Source: Agelas oroides
Lineage: Eukaryota > Porifera > Demospongiae > Agelasida > Agelasidae
Length of the DNA: 64,000 bases
Assembly: GCA_949130485.1 (NCBI GenBank)
Contig: OX422193.1
Span: 6,368,871 to 6,432,870 of the forward strand
Reading direction: 5' to 3'
In this document: positions 13,001 to 20,460 of the stretch, in pieces
Numbering within the stretch: the stretch's first letter is position 1
Layout of the letters: each line of letters opens with the position of its first letter
Notes under the pieces: generated by a model
Database searches by the model: none
Told to the model about the DNA's origin: nothing
The model's input: the letters and a program-made list of their open reading frames with translations, nothing else
Made by a program: the position numbers and the translations under genes

Positions 13001-15257
13001 TGTCAAGATGCTTATGCAACAGAAAAGGCAAACTATTGGTTGTAATGTCCTGTTCAGTAACAACTCTCATGCTCCCATGACCAAGACACAGATGTTTAGC
13101 AAGACAGAGCTGTTTAGTAAACACAAACTCCTAATGCACACGTTTAATGGATACAAACTCCCCAGAGCATAGATTACAAACTAAACAAATATTTAATAAT
13201 AGATTATTGCATATATACTAGTGCTGAAACAATATATCGATATATAGCGATATTGCAATATTTAGTTCTGCAATACACAGCAATACACTTGGTTCCGAGT
13301 ATCGATATATTGCGTGTCAATTATTTATTGCACTATTTCGCTATTAGCTATACAAGTGTAAGTTCTGGAGACGGGTTGCGCATGCGTAATTAATTGATTG
13401 ACCGCAAGTCCTCGTGTGTTCAGGCTAAAGTCATGGAAGGTCTTATCATCCCGAATGCTACAGCTAAGAGCCCAGTTTGGGTTCATTTGGGTTTCTAGGG
13501 AATGCAGATGGAACTGTCGTGCCAAAGAAGTGTGTATCTGCAGCCAAGAAATGCCGTATAAGAACAGCACTTCAAATTTGTTTTCTCACTTGGAACGCCA
13601 TCACCAAGATATTGCAATAAAGCAGTATATTGCAATACTTAAAGGTACAATATGCAATATTAAAAATGAGCGTATTGTTTCAGCACTAATATATACACAC
13701 GTAGTCACGTACATATACTTGGTTCCTGGGAGTTAGTTGCAGTGTTCTAGGGAGTATATATCATTCTAATTAGCTCTCAGCAGCATATCTGCATATGTCA
13801 GCGGTTCATTCATGCAACTAAAATAACAAACCATTAGTCATAACATTTTCCTTCTCACAGTAAACGTATGTGTGTGTGTGTATATATATATTAATGAATT
13901 TACTAGCTACCATCGGGCAACTAACTGGCTATTATAGACACTCAGAACTTAGATACTCTATGTATGCTGTAGAGCACTTACAAATGTAGCCATGTTAACA
14001 TTGACACCGCTCATGAGAAGGTTGCAGACAGCCAACAATTGGCCATACTGACATGCTTCCAACAGTTTCAGCTCCTACAGGTCAGCAGAAGGGAAAGTTA
14101 CACGTATTGTAAAAATGTTAGGCTGAAAAAAAAAGTATATATGCTGGTTACAAGTCTATGTAACCAGCTTCAATAATGATGCTAAGACTACTACATTAAA
14201 GTCCTATCGATCGGCAGACCATAGCATTGAAAGTACTATGTACACAGCCTTTTCTCATTCTCTTTTAAATGACTTTTTACACATATGCACACGGGAACAA
14301 ATACTTACAGGAGAGTAAGGGTTGCTCCAATCCATGGCCTCTTCCAATGCTGGTGCGCTACCACCCACTTTCCAGGAATCCAAAATAGTAGATGGGAATC
14401 TTGGCTTTCGTGGTAGTGAGTGACAACGCCTAATAGTAGTGCTTGTCACTGAACAGGTAGGCTTTGACAGTTGCTTTGGAGTACAAAGTCGAGAGCTAGA
14501 TTGTGCCCACCTTACTGAAAAGATAGATTGCTTTGAACTATACACTAAAGAGCTAGACAGTGACCTCCGCTTTTCACTTGGCAGTGAACTGGATTGTGAC
14601 AATCGCTTTCGGCTTTCCGATGGAGATGTCACTGGTGAAAGGCATCTTGGGCTAGCTAGTGGTGAATAGTTAACTGAACTTGATGTGGATGAGAGAGGCT
14701 TCTTTGGATGATTGCAAGACCTGTCCAGTGATTGTGTGAGTTTCTGCTCATCAGTGTCAAACGGATCTATATTCTCTGATTCAGTTTTCAAGCAAAACGG
14801 GGAAGTTAATGGCTGGGAAGGAATCAGTGGGACACTACAATATCTCTGCAACATGGCACGCTTTGGACTTTTCAAATCTGCTTGCCTTGCAATGCTGTGT
14901 AAAGGAGCTATGAGGGAAGATGACAGAAGTTGATCACATCAAGTGTTTGTCTTATTTGAGTAATCAAACTTGCAAGAGGTGAATACATACATTGGTGTGT
15001 TATGAACAATGTGTCGGCATTATTAGGATTACTGCTTGATATCAACTTAATTGTTCCCGCTTGACATACCTGTGCTCTTTCCTTGGTCAAGGAATGTCTG
15101 AATACTGCCCATTGGGCTGATGGATTTGCAATCAAGGGAAAGGGTTTTGTTTAGCTCTATATGTTTATATCCTGCTTCCTGCTGCTTGTGTGCCTCTGTC
15201 TCCATGGCAACAGTGGTACTCTCCCCCTGGTCACAGGTTGATGGGTCTCCACTTGTG
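954..15257 (-). CDS. Ankyrin-repeat protein, multi-exon, 3' end beyond left edge
   Basis: Exons in transcript order: 15257-15070, 14907-14309, 14074-13982, 11615-11517, 10925-10827, 9986-9888, 6846-6748, 6264-6166, 5727-5629, 5363-5265, 4466-4368, 2759-2661, 2021-1923, 1052-954. All junction phases agree. The likely start is ATG at 15205-15203 in a strong context (GCCATGG), although the frame stays open to an acceptor at 15258. The protein begins with about 60 polar residues, then a Ser/Pro/Arg-rich stretch of about 200 residues, then ankyrin repeats of the TPLxIACQxGHLPVV type. No membrane segment or other domain was seen. Ankyrin repeats bind proteins; the partner is unknown. No stop is reached, so more repeats or a C-terminal domain lie to the left. 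The gene model is inference from sequence; the ankyrin call is secure, the function is not. Confidence 0.82.
1448..1905. mobile_element. Dispersed repeat family A, copy 1 (intronic)
   Basis: Starts CCGTATTTCTTTAAATAGAC and ends with the inverted version ...GAAGAAATACGTATTACG, with repeated CCGCCCTCGAATAGTAGCCGC motifs near both ends. The interior (AGGCTAGCGCTAG..., CTGACAGCAGGACTGAGAG) is closely matched by a second copy at about 44335-44690. No ORF; MITE-like. It lies in the ankyrin gene, within the intron just downstream of the 1923-2021 exon. Confidence 0.75.
1923..2021 (-). CDS. Ankyrin exon 11
   Basis: 99 nt, phase 0/0. NGTTPLYIACQNGHLPVV then QYLIAAKAGINHQTK. The donor is AAG|GTGATC, and the flanking sequence on that side is the tail of a dispersed repeat (1448-1905), so this splice site borders inserted DNA. 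Confidence 0.85.
2661..2759 (-). CDS. Ankyrin exon 10
   Basis: 99 nt, phase 0/0. NGASPLYIACQNGYLPAV then EKLIAAKADVNRPMK. Donor AAG|GTTGGT. Confidence 0.85.
3000..4300. other. Intron of the ankyrin gene, no feature
   Basis: Low-complexity, AT-rich intron with no open frame of note. At 3210-3265 there is a short partial inverted motif (AAGTGGTCC... / ...GGGGCCACTTTTTG). Nothing else seen. Confidence 0.5.
4368..4466 (-). CDS. Ankyrin exon 9
   Basis: 99 nt, phase 0/0. DGTTPLVIACQERHIAVV then QHLIAAKAAVNHQTK. Confidence 0.87.
5265..5363 (-). CDS. Ankyrin exon 8
   Basis: 99 nt, phase 0/0. NGTTPLYIACQNGHLPVV then QYLIAAKADVNHQTK. Differs from the 1923-2021 exon at only a few positions. Confidence 0.88.
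5629..5727 (-). CDS. Ankyrin exon 7
   Basis: 99 nt, phase 0/0. DGATPLVMACENGHLPVV then QHLVAVKAGINHQTK. The intron between this exon and the next (5364-5628) is only 265 nt. Confidence 0.87.
6166..6264 (-). CDS. Ankyrin exon 6
   Basis: 99 nt, phase 0/0. DEKTPLHITCQKGHLPVV then EQLIVAKADVNHQAK. Confidence 0.85.
6748..6846 (-). CDS. Ankyrin exon 5
   Basis: 99 nt, phase 0/0. DGTTPLYIACQQGDLPIV then EQLIAAKADVNHQTK. Donor AAG|GTCATT. Confidence 0.88.
7057..8180. mobile_element. 1.1-kb near-perfect palindrome (foldback element)
   Basis: Two arms of about 530 nt (7057-7590 and 7649-8180) are nearly exact reverse complements around a spacer of about 58 nt. The tips read GTAACCAATCAATTATCGG outward-in and contain two ATTATCGGAC motifs. 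The flanks resemble TA-rich target DNA (left GATATATAAAG, right CTCTACTATAG), but the target-site duplication is not clear. The short ORFs inside are mirror images with no known domain. It lies in the large intron between ankyrin exons 4 and 5. A transcript would fold into a long hairpin. Confidence 0.9.
8181..9887. other. Intron of the ankyrin gene
   Basis: No coding exon recognised. 8270-8345 has two copies of GCTGAGTCAGGGGTGTATAT. The rest is unremarkable. Confidence 0.45.
9888..9986 (-). CDS. Ankyrin exon 4 (first of the near-identical set)
   Basis: 99 nt, phase 0/0. TGGTPLYIASQEGHITVV then QHLIAAKADVNRQTK. The donor is the weak-looking AAG|GTTATT, which most copies of this exon share. 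Confidence 0.85.
10038..10476. mobile_element. Non-autonomous hAT-like element with 8-bp TSD
   Basis: Terminal inverted repeats CAGGGTTGTAGTAATTG / CAATTACTACAACCCTG. It is flanked by an exact 8-bp duplication ATGTACAC (10030-10037 and 10477-10484), typical of hAT elements. 439 bp, very AT-rich inside with repeated TAATTACAATTAC, no ORF. It lies between ankyrin exons 3 and 4. Confidence 0.92.
10827..10925 (-). CDS. Ankyrin exon 3
   Basis: 99 nt, phase 0/0, donor GTGAGC. One repeat: DGYSPLYYASQDGYVGIV, then EMLLRAGATPDLQDK. It is diverged from the nine 'NHQTK' exons that follow. Confidence 0.85.
11517..11615 (-). CDS. Ankyrin exon 2
   Basis: 99 nt, phase 0/0, donor GTGAGA. One diverged ankyrin repeat: DGETSLGQASFNGHQKVV, then EQLLQTGAKPDVQNK. 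Confidence 0.85.
11650..13210. other. Intron of the ankyrin gene
   Basis: No exon seen. Contains a short C-run (12168-12177) and the inverted fragment 11941-11981 of the repeat also found at 472-521. Otherwise nothing. Confidence 0.45.
13219..13688 (+). mobile_element. Decayed hAT element with BED-finger remnant
   Basis: Inverted ends TAGTGCTGAAACAATA / TATTGTTTCAGCACTA with an exact 8-bp TSD ATATATAC (13211-13218, 13689-13696). Inside, one frame gives AKSPVWVHLGF then a stop, and another gives ...VCICSQEMPYKNSTSNLFSH (about 13530-13600) followed by LERHH. The K-S-P-V-W start and the C...TSNLxxHLxxHH pattern are the BED zinc finger at the N-terminus of hAT transposases. A frameshift and a stop separate the halves and no catalytic domain follows, so it is an internally deleted, dead copy. 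Confidence 0.88.
13982..14074 (-). CDS. Ankyrin exon 1 (N-terminal cap repeat)
   Basis: 93 nt (31 residues), phase 0 at both ends, acceptor ...CCTGTAG and donor GTAAGT. It reads ELKLLEACQYGQLLAVCNLL followed by MSGVNVNMATF, the usual divergent first helix pair of an ankyrin stack. Confidence 0.8.
14309..14907 (-). CDS. Ankyrin gene, Ser-rich linker exon
   Basis: 599 nt, acceptor ...CCCTCATAG, donor CTCCT|GTAAGT, phase 1 in and phase 0 out. It encodes about 200 residues rich in Ser, Arg and Pro, with runs such as SESRKRLSQSSSLPSEKRR and several RRxxS/SP sites that look like phosphorylation sites. No known domain was recognised; it is probably disordered. It is the longest uninterrupted coding stretch of this gene. 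Confidence 0.8.
15070..15257 (-). CDS. Ankyrin gene, first coding exon
   Basis: 188 nt; acceptor at ...ACCCAG, donor CACAG|GTATGT. It reads through METEAHKQQEAGYKH and ends in FLDQGKST with one base left, which joins the next exon as Ala. The ATG at 15205 fits a Kozak start. Upstream of it the frame is open, so 15206-15257 may be 5' UTR or coding. An inverted-repeat element begins only 15 nt upstream of the acceptor. Confidence 0.7.
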
Positions 15258-15272
15258 CTGGGTAAATGAAAG

Positions 15273-15703
15273 CTATATCACTGCAAAAACAAGTTGGTTA
15301 TTTTAGCCACAGAGTGGTTACCCTGTGTTGCAGACAAACTGAAAAAAAAACAGTGGTTATGAGAGCTTTACTTTGGGTAATTGCATAAGGCAACCCAAGA
15401 GGCAGCTTCCCAGTGCATCTTACAACCACAATATACACTGAAAACCCTCATAACATCCTTGATTCCCTCATCTGGTTACATGCAAGTTCCTTACTGCAAC
15501 TTTGAAGTGCATTTGTAATGACTCCTTCACAGATGTTCTGAGGGTTGTCAGTGTATTGTGGTTGTAAGATGAACTGGGCATGCACCTGCCTCTTATGCAA
15601 ATAGTCTTCCATACCTAAGCAAACCACTGTCTCTTCAGCTTGTCTGCAACCATGGTAACCACCCTGAAGTTAAAACAACCAACTTGTTTTTGCAGTGATA
15701 TAG
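15273..15703. mobile_element. 431-bp inverted-repeat MITE
   Basis: Ends CTATATCACTGCAAAAACAA / TTGTTTTTGCAGTGATATAG with a probable TA target. A second inverted pair lies inside (CATCTTACAACCACAATA near 15417 and TATTGTGGTTGTAAGATG near 15553), so most of the element folds back. No ORF. It lies between the death-domain gene and the first coding exon of the ankyrin gene, and its end is 15 nt from that exon's acceptor. Confidence 0.88.
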
Positions 15704-15911
15704 AATATAATTTGTTCAGCTTGGTGCTTGATGTCCCAAGTAATCAAGCTTGCAGCTGGTTAGTACACTGGTTTCATGATTCCTGATGCATGTTATAAGG
15801 TTTTAGAACAAAACTGGTTGCCTAACAAGATGTTATAAAGTTTTAGAACAGAAACGTTTTACCTAATAAGGTTTAGAAAGAATGCTTCACCCACTTCAGT
15901 CACTCATGATT

Positions 15912-16190
15912 TCCATTCATAATCGTACATAGCACTGCTGAGCAAGTGAGCAAGCTCAACATAAGCATCCAGCTTGTCTTTCCACACTCATAATCATAGA
16001 TAGCACTGCTGAGCAAGTGAGCAAGCTCAACATAAGCATCCAGCTTGTCTTTCCACACTCATAATCGTAGATAGCACTGCTGAGCAAGTGAGCAAGCTCA
16101 ACGTAAGCATCCAGCTTGACTTTCCACACTCATAATCGTAGACAGCACTATAAGAACCAAGCAAGCTCACCAGGAGCATCAGCTCAATCT
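15912..16190. repeat. 71-bp tandem repeat, about 3.7 copies
   Basis: The unit starts CACTCATAATCGTAGATAGC and contains GAGCAAGTGAGCAAGCTCAA. Copies one to three are nearly identical; the last (from about 16130) is diverged. It lies between the two minus-strand genes. No coding potential. Confidence 0.9.
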
Positions 16191-16587
16191 ACAGTCCTAA
16201 GCAGTTTCTGGACTCATCTTACGGGTATTGCAGTCTGTCTGCCCTAAGCAAACTCTATTGCTCAGTATGCAGCTAAACAGGCCATTGCAACAACTACTGT
16301 TCAAGGACTGTCAGGTCTGTCACTGAGTGTCTGCCCCGATTGGTTACTTCACAATAGTACATGGCCAGGCTCCGCTTTGCGCATGAGGCTTTCTGCATAC
16401 CTATTATAAACCATTCCTTTGGCAAAAAGTCTGGTTAAAGTACATCCTCTACTTTGGTAATGCATACAGTAACACCTAACAAGAAAGTCACCTTTGTTTC
16501 GTCTTTACTCTTTCTTTCATACCCTGCTGCTGCTGAGATAAACTGTAGCTCTGTGATAGAAAGCAAGCACTCAGATGAAACGGATTT

Positions 16588-17537
16588 TTATGAATTTTCC
16601 CACTTGAAAATAACTTCTAAATTCTTGCCTACCTCATCTTCAAAATATATATGAGTCATAACTCTCAGCTCTTTCACTCTAATGTGCATTAGCTCCTGTT
16701 TCTGCTCAATGCTAATGGTAATCACACCAACTAGCCAACTTGGCATTTTGAATACAACTGTGATACATCCATCCATCACATTACATAATTGCAAAGTGTG
16801 CTTTGAAAGTCCAAGAATTTCTGATACAGATGACTGGAACTCTACAACATGATTCAAATTGTACTTGTTGAAATCATCATCCACTTTCAGAATGAGAGAT
16901 ATAAAGCCTTTAGAATTGGGGTTAGAAAACATGCTTTTCGGACATTCAAAAATCCGGTGTCTACAAAAGTTTTGAAATTGAGATTTGTATGTATTCAGTC
17001 TTTCATCATCTCCAGTCCCCTCATGAAAAAGGAAGTCCTCCCTCAAGGCTTCAATGATGCTGAAACTGAACCAAGAATAGTACCCTTTTAGGATGAAGAA
17101 AAGAGACCCAAAATCTCTAACAACTTCAATTTTGTCTCTCTCCTGCAGTAGCAGAGGCTTGTCTTTGTACACTGATTCCTTGTGAATGACACCCAGGGTG
17201 AGAACATAGTTCTTAACCTCATCAAGGGGTACCAGTTTCTCTTTCAGCATGGAAATTGTGTTGCATTCAAGTGAAGCAAACCTTTGCACAATTTTTCGAG
17301 ATGCTTTCAACAGCTTCCACTTAACCTGTCTAAACTCAGATGTACTTGGCTTCTTCGGAAACAAGTAGGGAAACTCAGTGTACTCCCAGGAAGAGGGGCA
17401 ACCTTTTTCCAGATATGTGGTAAGATCACATTCCCCACAGCCACAGCTAAATCTACAGTCAGAATCACTTTCATCCCCTGACAGACCAAGGTCACAATCT
17501 TCTGGGCATGCTTCACTGAGTTGTTTTGTGTTTGCAC
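16588..17537 (-). CDS. Poriferan Cys-rich plus C-terminal module, last exon
   Basis: About 316 residues to the stop. It has an acidic spacer (SGDESDSDCRF), a Cys cluster CGCGECDLTTYLEKGCPSSW and the FPYLF motif, then a helical segment ending in LTLGV. A second part follows: LKGYYSWFSFSIIEALR, NFCRHRIFECP, and a final beta-rich part with LQLCNVMDGCITVVFKMPSW. I recognise this order (GCG.C....+.E.GCP, FPYL, YFSFFN..I.E, A.RRIFECP, L.LC.V..GC+.+.F..PS) from a large family of sponge proteins that carry it after death or other signalling domains. Function unknown. Confidence 0.82.
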
Positions 17538-19675
17538 CTAGAGGAATAAATAAGGTATCTAGTGACCTTGTCACAAATCGCTACTCTTCATTCCCTCTGT
17601 AGCAGCCTAGGATGAGGCCACTGCTGTAACTCTAAATGCAAGAGACACCACAACAGTAGTTTCATTCCAATAACGAAAACTGAAGACAAGAGGGTATCAA
17701 TGGTAGCTGAGAAAGAGTTGTAACTTGAGGATTCCACATCAATAGGCTAACTACTGGATTATGTCACCTTTTCCAGATGTTCTAGTTCCTTGTATATGCA
17801 TCACATGGCTACTTAGTGACATTGAATTTGATGTGCTGTGGATTTGATCTAAGAGATATAAGTAACACAGGGCCGTAGCAAGCACCTGGGAGCTGGTCCG
17901 ACCATGGATGTGGTTAAGCCACACCCTAATTAATTAAATGACGTCACACCCTTTAGTTCCACACTAGTGCACGCTTAGCCATGAAGTGAAGCCATTGCCA
18001 CTGCATGCCACTGGCTAAACCAAGCAGATTGGAAGGCATGGGACTCTGCTTTCTTTTCATAATGTGCACTTGGGAAACTTATAGTTTGCTGGATGATGTG
18101 GCTTTTCGGGGATGTCATCTTGTGCTGTGGAATCGGTGATACTGCCAGTTGCCTTAGGCATGGTGTGGTACGAGCACGAGTTATGCTCAGTGCAGCTGCA
18201 CAAGTGTGAATATTCATTATCTGTGCACAGTTCCAAAACTGAACATAAAAACTGGTCCAGCCAAAACGGTCCAGCCAAAACGGACCAGCCGACTGCTTGC
18301 TACGGCCATGTAGCTAACCGATACAAAGTTGTCTAAGCATTGCATAAGCTCATTTCCAGGCTTTTGTTGACCTCCAAATTGGAGCTAGGGGAAGGGCTAA
18401 AAATGGGTCATAAACATCTACCAAGACACCTCCTGATACATGTAAATTCTCATACTAAACGGGTAACAAGGCATGACCAGAAAGTTGTCTAGCAAGTCCT
18501 TAAAATACTAGACATTAGTAGAAATAGGGTCAAATGTCATCCATGGGTTAGTAAACCACTGATGTCATTTTGGCCACCACCAATATAATCAGGGCGAGCC
18601 TGAGCAAGCCCCACACTGGTGTAGTCTATGCGAAAATGTGATCTGACCAACAGACCGACCAACCTGCTGTGTCTGTCTCAGTCACATGCATGTCAAAGAC
18701 ACTATGTAACAGTGTGCACAGCCTAATATGCATGGTTTCATGCAGCCATGCCATAATTAACTTTGTCAATAGCCAGTGCACATAGCGCGTGCATGAAAAC
18801 TAACTCATGCAGTCTAAGAAAGAACAATGAATGAAACAAATAAGCTTGCTAGGGTGCATGTATGCTCAGACAACGGAGATTCTTGTCCTAGCTTTGTGGT
18901 CACATGTGATACTTCCCATACTTCCCGTAAGTTTGCTACTACTTTGTACATAAACTGCGGATCAACACTGAACTTCACTCAGGCTCAACCCTCGATGATC
19001 AATCATCTCTCTAGTCATACACTCATAAAGAGAACATTGTATACAGTGTTCTCAGTGTATGACTAACCTCTTCAACATCTATATATCAGGTATACCTGAT
19101 ATATAGACATGCATTGAAGAGGTTTGATAGCACCTAGAGCTGGTGCTTTATAAAAGAAATTCCTACATGTGGATTGATTTCCACATACATACAAGTGTAC
19201 AAATCTTGCAAACATCACTTTTCTCTAACCCCTCAACCACTATACTGGCATGCATATACAAGAATGCATGCAGACAAATCACGCATACCTTCAGTGGTGG
19301 TAGTGGAAATGATATACTTTCTTCGTATCTTATCAGCAACTGCATGTGCTTCCATCAGACACAATGCTTCAGCAACAGCTTCCCAGGTAGGGGTAGTGGT
19401 GTTGTCTAGCCAGCAACCTAGCATCTCGGTCCTGCAGCGTTTGTCATCACCACGATGGTTACTCTCAATTTCACTGAGCTGGTAGCGCTTCAAATCTAGA
19501 TTCACGCCGAGTGAATACCAATCCAAGACCGATTTCAACTCATTCGTGAGCGCTTTCAGAGTGAGCGTGGCGGGAATTGCTGGCGACAAAAACATTTAAA
19601 AAAACTGAATAACAAAAAATACAAAATAAAAAACGTCTAAAACAGTGCTCTAATACTAAACTTACAATTTGCCAT
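16588..19675 (-). CDS. Death-domain protein with poriferan Cys-rich C-terminal module
   Basis: Exons: 19675-19666 (ATG GCA AAT T), 19579-19318 (death domain), then a large last exon ending with TAA at 16590-16588. The join between exons 1 and 2 is in phase (T|CA). The end of exon 2 (phase 2) fits the last exon only if that starts at 17566 (GACAAG|G); the better-looking acceptor at 17538 (CCTCTAG|GT) would need a small extra exon. Death domains mediate homotypic binding in apoptosis or immune signalling. The C-terminal module is known to me from many sponge proteins but has no assigned biochemical role. No transmembrane segment was seen. Confidence 0.8.
17600..19300. other. Intron of the death-domain gene, mostly unique
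   Basis: No further exon could be placed. 18590-18650 carries GGGCGAGCCTGAGCAAGCCC and neighbours that recur at 39466, 49590-49740 and 50265-50300 (dispersed repeat). 19072-19124 is a perfect-looking hairpin around CTATATATCAGGTATACC with longer imperfect arms (ACCTCTTCAA...TTGAAGAGGT). Confidence 0.5.
19318..19579 (-). CDS. Death-domain exon
   Basis: 262 nt. It encodes PATLTLKALTNELKSVLDWY, then LGVNLDLKRYQLSEIESNH, RGDDKRCRTEMLGCWLDN and TTTPTWEAVAEALCLMEAHA. The order L..L....W..LG..L.....L..IE......D.....ML..WL....PTW..+..AL is the six-helix death-domain pattern as seen in sponge proteins. Acceptor ...TCGCCAG, donor AAGAAA|GTATAT. Confidence 0.88.
19666..19675 (-). CDS. Death-domain gene, start exon
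   Basis: Only 10 coding nt: ATGGCAAATT followed by the donor GTAAGT. The leftover T pairs with CA at the start of exon 2 to give Ser, so the protein begins MANSIPATLTLKAL. Such a tiny start exon is plausible because it is supported by phase and by the strong donor. Confidence 0.65.
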
Positions 19676-19925
19676 AGTTTGTCTAAACTACGCCACCGGT
19701 TCACAACACTGCGAGTACGGAATGTGACATCCGGTACAAAAAACTCCTTGGATCTGAGGCAGTCTCATGGGTGAAGCTCATGGTTTATTGGTCTCGTACC
19801 CAGGCTCCTTCTAGCTTCGTTTCTAGGCCTTGCGCGTTTGTCGCTTGCAGTACAAAATTCGCGCAGAAAGCTTCTTACATTTTATCACGTGATGCGTGCT
19901 GCACACATTTTACGCCACATCAAGG

Positions 19926-20251
19926 TAGTCTCGTGACCAGCCGGATATACCTACGGAAAGTCCGTCTGGTAAGGTAAGGCTGGATTCCTGGGCTTTTCTA
20001 ATTTCGACGGAGTCATTTGAACGTGCCAATCAAATTGTAGCATGTCCAATTACTCCAGCGGCCCACTAGCGCACTAGCGCTTGTGCGGATGCTAATTGGT
20101 GATAATTGAAGCCATTTAGAGGCGAGAACTTCCATATATGGTCAGCGCCAGCCGCATTCAAACCCTGCTGACGTATGCAAAAGCCAAAGAAACGCGCCTT
20201 ATCTTACCAGACGGATTTTCCGTAGGTTATATCCGGCTGGGCACGAGACTA
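19926..20251. mobile_element. 326-bp MITE with 8-bp TSD
   Basis: Ends TAGTCTCGTGACCAGCCGG / CCGGCTGGGCACGAGACTA with terminal inverted repeats of about 55 nt. Exact duplication CATCAAGG at 19918-19925 and 20252-20259. No ORF. It lies just upstream of the death-domain gene start, on the promoter side. Confidence 0.92.
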
Positions 20252-20460
20252 CATCAAGGGCGAATCTCGTTATGTACAGACTTGCTCATGAGAAAAAAAT
20301 TACGGGTTTACCCCAAATTTAGATTTTAACCCTCTCCCTACGAGATTTAACTTCACCGAATTTCTGCCTACAAGCATGCATTCAGAGAGTATGCAGCACA
20401 TCAAGGGAGAAGAGAACAAGTAAGCATGGTATCAGTATACTCAGTGTAGTATTAAAACTA

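Noticed and set aside
16321-16360. Second copy of the 7057 palindrome tip (CGATTGGTTACTTCACAATAG)
   Set aside because: Only about 12 nt match and no partner arm was found; could be chance.
17975-18336. Overlapping ORFs on both strands as the missing exon of the death-domain gene
   Set aside because: No motif, and phases and splice sites do not fit exon 2 and the last exon.
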